Notes under the pieces: generated by a model
The model's input: only the letters and a program-made list of their open reading frames with translations
Database searches by the model: none
Told to the model about the DNA's origin: nothing
Shown: piece after piece, positions 19,805-29,814 of the stretch
How positions within the stretch are numbered: position 1 is the first letter of the stretch
Layout: each line of letters opens with the position of its first letter
NCBI GenBank assembly: GCA_033557685.1
Contig: JAWQRN010000429.1
Span: 1-29,814 of the forward strand
Direction of reading: 5' to 3'
DNA length: 29,814 bases
Source: Sperchopsis tessellata
Taxonomy: Eukaryota > Arthropoda > Insecta > Coleoptera > Hydrophilidae
Position numbers and translations under genes: made by a program

Positions 19805-21030
19805 ATAAATTGCAATCTATGAATCAAGACAAAAAAAATTGTAGAGGAAAAAAGGCGAATGGCCTGAACTTGAACAGACGATTCAAAATTGGATTCTAGA
19901 ACAGAGACAATCTGGTAGAAGTGTGTCCACAAAAATGATTATTGAAGAGGCCAAACGTTTAGCCTTTACACAAAATATCGCAAGTTTTACTGTCTCCTCT
20001 TCTTGGTGCACAAGGTTTATGCGACGAAATAATTTAAGGATGTGAGTAAACAAATGATATCACAAAAATTGCCGGCAGAATATGAAGAGAAAATACTGGC
20101 TTTTCAAAGATTAATTATTGATGCCAGGAAAAACATTAACTACGATATGCAACACTTCGCTAATATGGACAGAAGTTCCGTTAACGTTTGACGTCCCGTC
20201 TAATAGGACAGTTGATCAAACCACCTTTTCTAATTTTTAAATGGAAACCTATCCCAAAAGATAAGATTCTTAACGGCGTTTTTATTCATGTGCATCGTAA
20301 AAGCTGGATGGATGAAAATGGATTGGAAATCTGGATACACAAGGTTTAGAACAAAAGGTCAGTTGCCTTGTTAAAAAAAACCATCATTGTTTGTTTGGGA
20401 ATAATTTCGAGCTCATTTAACGGAACTGATTAAAGAACGATTAAGATTACGAAATTTGCAGTGATTCCTGGAGGTTTGACATACCAATTGCAGCAGTTAG
20501 ATGTGTCGATCAACAAGCCCTTTAAAGCACTCATGCGTGAGAAATGAACACAGTGGATGTCACAGCCTAATCTTGCAACAACTGCGTTAAGAGAACTTCG
20601 TCGGCCAACAAATTCAGACGTTAGTGAATGGGTGTAAAGTTCGTGGGATAAAATTGATGCTAAAATTATCCTAAAGTTGTTTAAAAAGTGTGGTATTAGC
20701 AACGCAATGGACAGTACAGAAGATGACATGCTGTTCATGAGTGAGAGTTAAAATGAATGTAGCGATACTGATTCTAGTCATGAATCTAGCGATGCCGACT
20801 CCGACTCAGATTCTAGTCATGAAAGCAACGAACAATAGAATATATATATAGGGAATTCGTTTTAAGTTATGTTTTGAACTGTGATGTTAATATTGTAAAT
20901 GTATATAGTAATTATGTTTGATGAAGTATTATTTTTCCTTGATTTAGTAAAAAATTTTTTAAAAAGTTGGTTAAATTTTAGAGTGCTCGTTATACACTGG
21001 TGCGCGTTATACACCAGCAAATACGGTAAT
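19805..21030 (+). mobile_element. Pogo-like (DDE superfamily) transposon, 5'-truncated
   Basis: Plus-strand homology begins abruptly after the mariner: KKAEWPELEQTIQNWILEQRQSG, SVSTKMIIEEAKRLA, then FTVSSSWCTRFMRRNNL (CENP-B-type HTH). The DDE part follows in pieces with stops: MDENGLEIW, IPGGLTYQLQQLDVSINKPFKALM, and the C-terminal SWDKIDAKIILKLFKKCGISNAMDSTEDDMLF followed by an acidic Asp/Ser-rich tail near 20760-20830. The right end has a tandem CGTTATACACYRG motif (20988-21015) and AAATACGGTA, as in the TIRs of this family. The left TIR is missing. Multiple stops make it a pseudogene. Confidence 0.88.
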
Positions 21031-21869
21031 AGTGTTAGTTGTACATGATTTAGACAAACAATAAGGAGTATTGAATGTAGGGATTCTAGAGGGAAATCTT
21101 CTAACTTGCCTTAGGTAATGCAAAATACTTACTGTCTTATTAACAGATTGTATGGAAAGTGGAGTAATAAAAAACAAAAATGTTATATTGGTGATATTTG
21201 TGACAAAAAGGATTGTATTTATAGTTTTAACTATAATTAAGATTTTTTTGTATTTTCCAAATACTATAGTTTTTTATTTTATGTCTTTTAACCGCACAAA
21301 AACTTAACTAAACCAATATGGCGTATTGAAATAGAATTCATATTTTTATAATAATATAACATTATAAATTAATTCATTTATTATTTAAACATTTCAGAAA
21401 ATTTATGTTAAAACATTAAGTCTGTGTACAGTACAAATGTCACTCAGTAGAAGCACGGGTCCTGTACTGTAACTAGTTCAAACGAAACAACATGAACAAT
21501 GCTTGGCCATACGGCTACTGTACAAAATATTTTTTTAAGAAATGTGTGTGTTAAAATAGAGACCCCTGATTTTAAATCAACAATGTAGGTGATGAAGTTA
21601 AGGTTCGTGTGTGTTACAAACTTTTTGTTTTGTTTAAAGGACAAACCAAATTCCCATGTGGAATATTATGTTAGTTATTCTTTACATAACCTAACTTTGC
21701 AAATTTTGGATGTATCGTAAGTGTAATATATTACCGTCAAAAAAATAACATTTTTAAGGTGGCAAACTTATGGTCACTTGCATTTTACTAAGATGAATTT
21801 TGTAAATGCGGTATCAGATATTAACTGTATCGGCTAACAGTTATGTTTACATCATGTTTTGGTTGCTAG
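21031..21869. other. AT-rich intergenic DNA, nothing recognised
   Basis: No gene or repeat family could be supported. The minus-strand frame at 21444-21644 is unremarkable. Confidence 0.5.
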
Positions 21870-22634
21870 TTAAGGGGGGAGACTGGTATAAATTAAAATT
21901 TTTGGGCACATTTTTTTTATTGCTTAGAAAATTCATTTAATATCGGAAGAATATGTTTCCAAAGCTGTAAAACCAAAATCAGGTCCCAATTTTATTTACA
22001 GGTTTGTTGGTCAAATAAACTTGCCGTTTTGCTATTTCAACAGTAGATGCTACCATCGTCGAGGGGAAGCATTGTTTGTGCTCGTGTAACGGTTGTTACG
22101 AAAAAATAGCGTCTCCAAACGAACAGCTGAGAGGCAGCATGCTGACAGTATTCCGTAACACTTTGAACACTACTTTTTTCTACCGAAAACTTTAAACGCG
22201 TTTTTCTTAAAACGTAAAATTTCGCACACCGTGCATTGTAGCTCAAAAAGTAAGCGACCAATTAACTTCAAATTTTGCACAGATATTCGTTAACTCATTG
22301 GCCTCTGCATGAAATTACATTTACATTAAAATATAAATAATGAACATTTTTTTTTAAAAAAAGAGTGATTTTTTTCAAAATAGTCTTGAATTTTTAATTT
22401 TTGATTTTTTTTCCATAATTTAGGTTCATGCATAACGTAAAACGTATTTTAACGAAAAAACTTTGGTCAATTAGAACGACTTGGGCGTGTCACGAATTTT
22501 TCAACATAAAAATGAATTTTACATACCCTTCATTTGCAATATTATGATATACTTTATGTCGATTGACTAAACTTAACCATTTCTTAACGAAAAATTCTTG
22601 AAAAAATGTTCGTCTATACCAATCTCTCCCTTAA
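21870..22634. mobile_element. TTAA-flanked MITE (757 bp between TTAA sites)
   Basis: The element 21874-22630 is bordered by TTAA at 21870-21873 and 22631-22634. Its ends are inverted: GGGGGGAGACTGGTATA on the left, and GGGAGAGATTGGTATA reading in from the right. TTAA duplication is the signature of piggyBac-type insertion. The inside has no transposase; a minus-strand frame at 22037-22261 has no recognisable domain. The family is inferred only from the target site, since the TIR start is not the usual CCC of piggyBac. Confidence 0.7.
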
Positions 22635-23654
22635 ACTAATTCAATTTTGAGCACTTTTTAATTTTTTTGTAATATTTTATTCATCTTGAAAAATACAGGG
22701 AGAAAAATAATTGATGTCTCAAGCACAATACATACATAAAATTAGTAACGAAAAAAATTATGAATCAAAACTAAATACTATCATAAATATACATTGTTAA
22801 TTCTCTAAAACATTCATAAAAATATTTATAACAGATTAAAAAAAAAATAGGTAAAATGGTCAATAAATATTACGTACATAAAGTGTAAAGCACAACAAAA
22901 GAAAACACAATGCAGTCTCTATAGTCAATCTTTTTTCTTATTTTGCACCATTCTACCTATACATGTAAGTGTAATAATTGAAATTTATAAAACTGCACTC
23001 GGTGCGAATCTAAGATCAGTAAAATAATATATACAAATTTTCTAATTATCAACTAAAGTTGAATTTTAACGACCCACGAATTATAAACTAAAATATACAA
23101 TTATAAAAAGTTTTACCAGGATAAGGGCTGTTCAAATTATGAGCTTTAAAACCTTTAAAAACATAAAGTTGACATTTCAGGTGAGTTTTTTTTTTTGTTC
23201 ATCGAAGTAGGACTGCTCAGTCCTATATTTCGTTTACTACAGTGGATACAGAAGACATCTTTATAAAATAGAATTACATTTTCCAGTTGACAAGAGTACA
23301 CTAGAAAAAAGCTACATGTAAACTCCGAAGAATGACATAAAGGAGTAACATCTTAAAAGGCAATCAACAACACTTTATTATTTCATAGGGTGTAATATTA
23401 TAGTTTTGTTCAGGTTGCAGGCTCTTTTAAAATGATATAAAACACAATAAAAACATTATACTACTAAAAGCTAACATGGAAGGTACCTTTCTAGTAGAAA
23501 AAAATGCAGATTATTTTAAAACGTACCTTTTGGTAAAAAATCGTATATTATGATACAAGTTTATAAGTGAGCCTTTAAAGCAAGCAAAACGAGTCGTGCC
23601 CTTAACGTTGCAAGTACTTTAGAGGTACTTATTATACACGTGTATCATACGCTA
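22635..23654. other. AT-rich intergenic DNA, nothing coding
   Basis: No gene recognised. It contains an 18-base hairpin (TAGGACTG-CT-CAGTCCTA, 23208-23225), and just before the recombinase element a perfect palindrome ATACACGTGTAT (23634-23645). Confidence 0.5.
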
Positions 23655-25021
23655 TTTTTTATTATACCTGCATCATGACTTCAAACACTGGAAATAAATT
23701 TTAAATCAGAAAAATGTTTCTTAGGTTTTAATACATCCAATCAGGTAGGTAATGGACATGAGATGTCACGTATTGTTGACATGGAGATAGCAATTGTTGT
23801 TTACAAGCTTGTTTGACAGTTCACGTAATTAATAATTTTTATAGTTGAAAATGGTTGCAAACCAGAACTTTCACCCGAAATCGAAAAGTTAGTCGCGGAG
23901 GCTAAATTAAAACTAATTCCAGCAAAATCCAGAGACTGCTAGTATAAAGAATACAAAAAGTTAATGTTTTGGATCGAGAAGAAGTAGACTCAGATTGTGA
24001 ATGTGATTATGTATGATGAAAATGTCCAAGATATATAAATTTTCCACACTTTGGTGTATCCATTCGAAATTACAATCGATGCTAAGAATAAAAAGTGGAA
24101 TATATTTAGCATCCTACCACAAATTGCATGCATTCATGAAAAGACCAAAAACAAAGGTTATGAACCTAAAAGTTTTTCATTAATACTCCCGATAACACTT
24201 TCCTATTTTTGAAAGTTGTCGCTATTTGTGGTGCTTTTGGGTCGTGCAGAAGGTACGAAATATGCGATTTGAGCATGAGTTACATTACAAGAGAAGGATC
24301 TGCCCTGATTATTTGCATCCAATCATCGAAAACTGAGAAGGGTCGAAAATATGTAGTTATCGACGATCCTGATATTGAATGTGTTCAGATATTTAACAAG
24401 TACCTTTCGTTACATCCGGAGAATTTCACTACAGAGAGGATGTTTCTGAAATACACCAATGGAAAATGCATTAAACAAGTCGTTGGGATTAATACTTTTT
24501 GCAAATGCCCTTCTCTTGTAGCACGTTTTATGAATCTATCAGACGTAGATAAATACACCGGCCACGTCTTCAGGCGAACGTCTGCGACAATTATGGCTAA
24601 TGAAGGGATCAATGTGGATGAGCTTAAATGTCAAGTAGGTTGGAAATCATCCGCAGTTGCTTCTGGTTATATTGAGGAGTCTACAGTGAACAAAATGAAA
24701 GTTTCGAAGTTCATTGCTGAAGTCGTTAAATGAGGAACAAGTGCTGGGTCAACATCGTCATTTAATATCAATGAAGCGAATGTGGCATTAACGCCATCGT
24801 CATTGAATGCTGTAGATGTTCATATGGCCAGTGAAAATGCAGATCTCAATAATACAAGTGGCATTCATATATCAAACAATCAGCATCGTACATTCAACAT
24901 TTATTTGAAATAGTTGTGTTTTTTATTTTTGATGTAATTTGACACGACGTGTTTTAATCTTGGGTTTTCGCACGCTTTTTAGTTCATTAGACAAAGATTA
25001 TGATGCAGGTATAATAAAAAA
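23655..25021 (+). mobile_element. Crypton-like tyrosine recombinase element with inverted ends
   Basis: A 22-base sequence at 23655-23676 (core ATTATACCTGCATCAT) recurs in perfect inverted form at 25000-25021. Between them lies a tyrosine-recombinase gene on the plus strand, with a decayed N-terminal half (23850-24208) and a conserved C-terminal catalytic half (24209-24733), followed by a tail. Insect genomes contain many such recombinase genes related to Cryptons. Classical Cryptons do not have terminal inverted repeats, so either this is a variant or the repeats come from something else. No target-site duplication was found. Confidence 0.65.
23847..24913 (+). pseudogene. Tyrosine recombinase (Crypton-type), broken in the N-terminal half
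   Basis: From 23847 the reading PELSPEIEKLVAEAKLKL, KEYKKLMFWIEKK, then KIYKFSTLWCIHSKLQSMLRIK and YLASYHKLHAFMKR in shifted frames matches the N-terminal SAM-like DNA-binding domain of phage-integrase-type recombinases. The C-terminal part is open from 24209 (TTG, not a true start) to 24733 and keeps all expected active-site elements: Arg in GSCRRYE, Lys in SSKTEKG, HxxR in GHVFRRT, Trp in VGWKSS and the Tyr nucleophile in SGYIEES. A TGA at 24731-24733 cuts off a tail that remains in frame for 59 codons to a TAG ending at 24913, closing with a TFNIY motif as in relatives. Stops and frameshifts in the first half mean no full protein is made. Confidence 0.85.
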
Positions 25022-25713
25022 AAAACTTTTCAAAAATGGTCGACAGCAGAGTTCGGAGCAGGTTTAAAATGACTGCCCCTTTTTTATATAATTATTTATA
25101 TCCTGGTGGTGTTGCCTGAAGTTTAATGGTTAAGCGGCATTCAAACTTTTTATTGCGCACATCAACCCGTCACATCACCAGTAATAATGCATTTTCCGTC
25201 GCACTAATAGCTTGGATATTTGTCCCAAGCGACGACCAGTTGTTTATTTGACATTTGTTCTAATAGTTTTATATGTTTTTGTTATTATTACAGCCCACAA
25301 TGAATAAGAAATATAAAAAGACCTATAACTGTAACATAGGAGACGGAAGCACAATTTATTTTAAAGAAAAATTTGTATACTTGATATGTAACGCAGATGT
25401 TGCAGGTGCTAAAAAATATATTGTGTATACAATATAGCAAAAAAACTTTAATATATCCTATAAATTTAGAAATTAAAAAAAAATTACTTGTAGGCTCACA
25501 CACAACTAAACAGCAAAATATTTTTACTGAACCAATTTCACAATCAAAAAAAGCAACGGTTGCCTCTTTTAAATAGCTCATTTGTTAGCAAAGAAAAAGA
25601 AACCATTTGTAGTTCACTTCAGAGTCACTTTTTGTTGACTATAAAAATAAAAATTAAACAACAATAGCAATAAATACAATCCAACTCTCAGTTGAAACAA
25701 CACAATTTTGTCC
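25022..25713. other. Intergenic DNA, nothing recognised
   Basis: A mixed-composition patch at 25100-25250 is unassigned; the rest is AT-rich. The minus-strand frame at 25288-25581 has no domain and is considered spurious. Confidence 0.45.
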
Positions 25714-27394
25714 TCAGAACTAAAATTCTTTCTCTAACACGAAATGTAGACGACAGATTTCTTGGAAGGACTGAGAATATCCGATGGGTACACATTCACT
25801 CCCCTTTTTTATTGATTGTGTATTGATTAATCTTAACAGACTGACAAGAAAATGGAAAATAAGCAGTGTAAACAAAATGCAGTGTCCCTAAAAGTGAAAA
25901 TGCAACTTTTACGACCTGTTGAAGCTGGTAAAATGTCGAAAACAGCAATTTGCAAAAACTTTGGTACACCAAATTCGACTTTTTCAACGATTATAAAACA
26001 TCAAATGAGAATTAAAGTAATTTTTAAGGGCAGTAAATACTAACCAGACAGAACACGCGTGAGGACAGCGAATCGCGAAGAATTAGAGGCTGCATTGCTG
26101 ATTTGGTTTAAACAACCAAAATCTGAGAATATTCAAATTTCAGGGCCCCTTTTAATAGAAAAGGCGGCTGTGTTTGCAGTGCAAATGGGGATACAATTTA
26201 CTTCCAATCTTGGTTGACTGAAACGATTTAAGAAAAGGCATTCAATTGTTTTTAAAAGTGTATGAGGAGAATCGCGGTAAGTGTGATAAAATCTACCTTG
26301 CCTACCATACTTACAGACTATAGTGCCAAATACGTGTTTAATGCTAATAAAACTGAACTGTTTTTCCTTAGCTCGCCAGATAAGATACTTGCATCCAAAG
26401 GCGATAATTGTTCTGGTGGCAAGTAATCCAAAGAGAGAATTACCGTAATCGCAAGCATGTAATTCTGATGGCTCTGAAAAATTACCTCTTTTTGTGATAG
26501 GAAAAAGCAAAAACCGAGATGTTTCAAAAATGTTAAAAAATTGCCTGTAGAATACGCAGCAAATAAAAAGGCATGGAAGACATCTGAAATTTTTACAGAG
26601 TGGGTGATGGCATTAGATAAAAAAGTGTTATCAAATCCTGCCGACCCTAATTTGCAGGCTATTAAGTTAGTATTTTTGCGCCAAATTCAACAAGCATCTT
26701 ACAGCCGTGAAACCAAGACATAATATAAAATTTACAATGTTTTTATAGAAAATTGTTGCTTCGGTATGCTGCTATATAAGCTAAGGAAGAATTTGGCATT
26801 AATCTTTTGGATGCATTACATTTGTTACGTTCTGCGTGGAATTTGGTTACCTCTAAAATCATTTAAATTGTTTGTGCCATGCAGGTTTTTCTACAGATGC
26901 TGTTTCATCCGAGTCCGAACCTTTTATTGAAGTGGAAATGTACCCAACACTATGTGAAATGTTTTTACTTGGACATTGATGTTAATGACTATATTGAAGT
27001 GTTCAATAACCTAAATATCGCAGAATTGATGAGCGTTGGTGACATAGTGAATCTTGTGCGGCAGACGGAACCTGAAAGTGACAATGAAATTGACGAAGTT
27101 TTAGCAGTTCCTACCGCGGATGTGCACAAAATGTTAAATTGTCCGGCATATTGGACACTTTGGAACAGTTTATAGAATCCAAAATTGTATCGAACAGTGT
27201 TCAAAAACAAATTTTTTAAAGAAAAATTAGATAAAACTAAATGTCATGTTACAAAAATTATGTTCTCTCATTGACCAAAAAATGATATTGATAATACATA
27301 TGTAGTAAAACTTTCAAATATGTGCGATACGAAATTCAGTTAAATAGAATTTTTTTTCTGGTGCCGTAAATTTCGTGTTAAACGTTTTCCACTG
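25714..27394 (+). mobile_element. Tigger (pogo) DNA transposon, decayed
   Basis: The transposase starts with an ATG at 25852: MENKQCKQNAVSLKVKMQLL, then AICKNFGTPNSTFSTIIKH (first HTH). Next is EELEAALLIWFKQPKSENI..SGPLLIEKA (CENP-B-type HTH), followed by LKRFKKRHSIVFK. DDE-domain pieces follow: NCSGGK-like and NSDGSEKLP-like stretches, VEYAANKKAWKTSEIFTEWV, IKLVFL. The C-terminus reads LLDALHLLRSAWNLVTSKI and LNIAELMSVGDIVNLV. The loop between the DDE residues carries deletions, so catalytic Asp residues are missing. The right TIR CAGTGGAAAACG (read inwards from 27394) is followed by TA at 27395-27396. The left TIR is degraded; TAACACGAAAT near 25737 matches the inner part of the right one. 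Confidence 0.88.
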
Positions 27395-28130
27395 TATTTT
27401 CTTTTTTACATTTAACACGAACCGTGGCCGGTCAGTTACATGATTGACACCTGGCGACTCCAGGTATTTGGCAAAATCGGCTGCAACCCTGATGTAGATG
27501 ACTCATTTTTGCCAAAACGTAGATATTTAAAATAAAATAAACAATTTTATCAAACTTTTCACCTTTCTTTGATAAAGCACTTAAATCGTAGCCGAGCTTT
27601 GCCCTCAAATCTGTACATAGTAACACATCTGTAATTACATGAATAAAAAATTAATATCTAACAATATTTCGAGGTGTTTTCATGCCAGTACCTTTCAAAT
27701 ATTTAAAGCTTATGGAAATAACACCTCCTATTAATTTTGTTTTACATTATGCCTTTTTTTCCACAACCATTTAAGAGTGTTAGGAAACTGTCAACTTTAT
27801 GTTTTCATCATTTATTTATAGATATACTCAACTAAAACGTTGGGAACTAATGAAACCTGGAAATGCTCATTTTGAAGCTAACTCTTTCATTAAACCCATT
27901 TCAGGTTTAACTTTTTATTTTTATGGTAAAACATCAACAATTAATCTACTTTAAATTATTTGACCGATCTTGGAATGTGTACCAGTGGGTTAAATTGTAA
28001 ATATTGTTATACATACTTCAACTATATATATATACGTATATATATATATATATTTTTATAATATGATAAATCGCAAAATTTAGAAATCACAAAATGCTCC
28101 TAGTTTTGTTTAAAAATTACAAGTTGGCAC
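27395..28130. other. Intergenic DNA and 3' UTR of the vimar-like gene
   Basis: No gene recognised at 27397-27900; a patch at 27405-27500 is less AT-rich and unassigned. The right part should be the 3' UTR of the gene at 28131. AATAAA on the minus strand occurs at 27914-27919, about 215 bases after its stop, as a possible poly(A) signal. A TA microsatellite with a central CG lies at 28023-28052. Confidence 0.5.
28023..28052. repeat. (TA)n microsatellite
   Basis: TA repeat with one CG interruption, within the expected 3' UTR of the vimar-like gene. Confidence 0.9.
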
Positions 28131-28762
28131 TTAAGCGCCGCTAATAATCTGTGATAATAGTGTGATCTTCTCGGCAATTGAACTGTTGATGTTCTTGTTC
28201 AGCAAAAGTCCCATGAGAGCTTCGTGCAATTTGGAATTTCTCAAGTGGTCAACAATTATGTTTTTCTTTGTCAATTGGTTCAGTAACGATATTATATTCT
28301 CAACCGTTTCTTTCTCCATTTTTTCGCTGTATTTCGTAACAACAAACGCAAGGTGTTTTCCGATGTCCGCTTTTACCAGGAGATCGGAAAAGGGTTCCTT
28401 ACAAGTTCCGGAGCATGTTGTGGCAGCTAAATTTATGTTTTCGATATCGGTGCACGACGACTCTTTCTTGCAACCTGAGTTAGATTGTTCTGTGTGAATG
28501 CATGTAGCTGCTAGAATGTTTAAGGTTAGAAGAGCTTCGTTTTGCATGACTGCGTGCATCGATGAGGTCATTTCTACTATGCACTTTACGCAGTCTGGTA
28601 CTGCCATAATAGTTGGGAAGTAGGAGGTTCGGCAATTTTTTATTAAGGAGGAAAGAAGCCTCGAGGATTCACTTCTCACTCCTGGATGGTCCGAGTTGTA
28701 ACACCAGTAAACAATTCGCTCCACGAATTCTTTACGTTGGATTAAATCTAAAGCTGATTTTT
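28131..28762 (-). CDS. vimar: vimar / RAP1GDS1 (SmgGDS) ortholog, 3'-terminal coding exon
   Basis: The minus-strand exon begins after a splice acceptor (ATATATTTTAG) at 28763-28764 with two bases of a split codon. It encodes 209 residues to the TAA at 28131-28133: KSALDLIQRKEFVERIVYWC, NSDHPGVRSESSRLLSSLIKN, VMQNEALLTLNILAA and so on. These are armadillo-repeat helices matching the C-terminal part of SmgGDS, the armadillo-repeat exchange and chaperone factor for small GTPases with polybasic tails (RhoA, Rap1). The fly ortholog is vimar. The first Met-like codon in the open frame is a GTG at 28724, so that is not a start. Earlier exons lie outside the window on the right. A segment near the middle with several Cys and Ser (SNSGCKKESSC) looks like a loop between repeats. 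Confidence 0.88.
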
Positions 28763-29140
28763 CTAAAATATATATAAAGATTCTATAATTATAAATTGCA
28801 CTAATATTACAAAGAAACGGAGTGGGCGGTATGGTGTACCAAGGAGAAAATGATAACTAAAGGTAAGGTAGGGCAAGGATATCTTACAGTCAGCACTAAA
28901 ACTCCTGAAGATGTGTTCAGTTCTTAGATATATTTAATCTGTTTACTTTAAGCGTAGTTAATTTTAAATTTGCACTTTTTAACATTCCAACGTAAACATA
29001 TGCAGTGAGCACCTAAAGAATGGAATAAATTCAGTTTTTTTTTTTAACACCTAGTACTTATTGTAATCTACATTAAGAACCCACATAAATATAGCAACTT
29101 AAGAAGTGCAGTAACATTTCTTAACTTAAGCCAGATCAAT
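28763..29140. other. Probable intron of the vimar-like gene, nothing coding
   Basis: AT-rich sequence directly upstream of the terminal exon on the minus strand. No other exon with splice sites could be identified here. Confidence 0.5.
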
Positions 29141-29359
29141 CTAACTGGTATTGTTCAGGTCCAGAGGTGTCAGGCGCCTTAAACGGTAGGATTGGGTACT
29201 GTTGACTAGCAGATTTACTGCAAACAGGTTAGAGTGTACTTTGAGGCACGACAAGAACATAGAATTCGCGTACCTCACTTCTTCGTGCACTGTCCGCAAG
29301 TGAAGGTCAAGGTGTAATGTGTCATTTGGCCCAAACCAGGGAGCATTTGCGTTCTGCAT
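29141..29359 (-). mobile_element. Jockey-clade LINE C-terminus (X-element/BS type)
   Basis: Minus-strand open frame of 72 codons: NAPWFGPNDTLHLDLHLRTV, then HEEVRYANSMFLSCLKVHSN, and LLVNSTQSYRLRRLTPLDL before the stop. This is the extreme C-terminus of jockey-type reverse transcriptases ('aPW.v.N..lH.DL.i.tV.eEi......L..HpN.lA..Ll......rRLkR..p.dL'). Only the tail is left. It probably lies in the intron of the vimar-like gene, on the same strand. Confidence 0.82.
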
Positions 29360-29814
29360 TATGCTTTTTTTTTTTTAGAAGTTTCATTTGTTTCATACTC
29401 TTAATTTGTCTGTATCATCATTTCATTTTCATGGATCCTATGAGTTGATGTTCTGTAGTGCAGTCCATGAATTGCTTTTAGCACTTTATTCTGATTTATT
29501 TGCACCTTTTTAATATTCTTCCTTGTAGTGCCCCCCCAGGTTGCTATTTGATGTTTCAAATTATAAGTGAATTAAAGATGGAGTTAATTGTGGGTTTGGG
29601 CAACAACTTTGCTATTCTTCTTATTGCACCTGTGACTGGAGTTATTTTTTTTGCAGATGTTGTTTACATGGTCGTTCCAGCTTAGCTTCTCATCTATAAT
29701 AAGGCTTAGATAGCGTATTTTATGTACTGATTCCACTTCCCCTTGGTTTGTCCTAATCATTATTTTTTCTGGGTCTCTTTTGTTCGTTAATACCATATAT
29801 TTTGTCTTATTTGT
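29360..29814 (-). mobile_element. Non-LTR reverse transcriptase fragment, running off the window edge
   Basis: Minus strand, from the right edge: MVLTNKRDPEKIMIRTNQGE, HKIRYLSLIIDEKLSWNDHV, NNICKK. After frame changes it continues with QIATWGGTTRKNIKKVQINQNKV and HYRTSTHRIHEN near 29540-29420. This is the thumb and post-RT region of a LINE ('YLGl.iD..L.W..Hi..i..ki'). It is separate from the jockey tail at 29141-29359, because both carry a C-terminal region. The upstream RT core would lie beyond the window. Confidence 0.8.

Noticed and set aside
23208..23225. 18-base hairpin as a terminator or attachment site
   Set aside because: A single short palindrome in AT-rich DNA with no associated gene; chance cannot be excluded.
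25105..25190. tRNA-like stretch (TTTAATGGTTAAGCGG)
   Set aside because: It resembles an A box only; no B box (GGTTCRA) follows at a suitable distance.
25288..25581. 97-codon minus-strand frame rich in Phe, Ile and Cys
   Set aside because: The composition follows from AT-rich DNA; no start context, no splice sites and no family resemblance.
26133..26510. 125-codon minus-strand open frame
   Set aside because: It is antisense to the Tigger transposase remains and has no domain of its own.
28724..28726. Start codon of the vimar-like protein at 28724
   Set aside because: The codon is GTG, the homology continues upstream in frame, and a splice acceptor at 28763-28764 shows this is an internal exon boundary and not a gene start.
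1..29814. CRISPR arrays, rRNA genes, toxin-antitoxin or phage-type modules
   Set aside because: No regular spaced direct repeats, no rRNA-like sequence and no prokaryotic gene organisation were seen; the window is eukaryotic throughout.

Overview
The window looks like nuclear DNA of an insect: AT-rich, with spliced genes, GT-AG introns, long intergenic stretches and a dense load of decayed transposable elements (mariner, pogo/Tigger, RTE- and jockey-type LINEs, a Crypton-like tyrosine recombinase, a tRNA-derived SINE and several MITE or foldback structures). A Morgue-type F-box/E2 fusion, a family known only from a restricted set of invertebrates including insects, supports an arthropod host. 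The mobile-element mix would suit a beetle, but the order cannot be proved from this sequence.

Four host genes can be supported. (1) 2984-4099 (+): a single coding exon for a Morgue ortholog with a Cys-rich N-terminus, an F-box and an E2-like domain whose active Cys is replaced by Gly. (2) 11374-12897 (-): a complete five-exon DNAJC17 (J domain plus RRM, 286 aa; all exon junctions resolved). (3) 14286-14939 (+): a complete 217-aa EEF1A lysine methyltransferase 2 (METTL10/Efm4 family), lying head-to-head with DNAJC17. (4) 28131-28762 (-): the 3'-terminal coding exon of a vimar/RAP1GDS1 (SmgGDS) ortholog, whose upstream exons lie beyond the right edge. These four do not form a pathway; their proximity looks like ordinary gene order.

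Layout. 1-2980: AT-rich DNA with TA microsatellites and a possible promoter near 1.9 kb. 4100-11220: transposon graveyard, with a minus-strand LINE tail, a hAT-like MITE, a mariner with TIRs carrying a nested RTE LINE and a copy of a 94-bp repeat, a jockey-like LINE, a 379-bp foldback built from the same 94-bp repeat, and another LINE tail. 11374-14939: DNAJC17 and EEF1AKMT2. 14940-18640: a 526-bp foldback, a LINE C-terminus and a Tigger/Jerky 5' fragment. 18988-21030: a mariner 5' half with an inserted SINE, abutting a pogo-like transposase. 21870-22634: a TTAA-flanked MITE. 23655-25021: a Crypton-like tyrosine recombinase bracketed by a perfect 22-bp inverted repeat. 25714-27394: a decayed Tigger element. 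28131 to the end: the vimar exon, with two LINE fragments in what is probably its upstream intron.

The observations most worth a second look are the inverted-repeat-bracketed tyrosine recombinase, the two long symmetric foldbacks (134-bp and 201-bp arms), and the extra CxxC pairs in the Morgue-like protein. No CRISPR array, rRNA, stand-alone tRNA gene or bacterial-type system is present.
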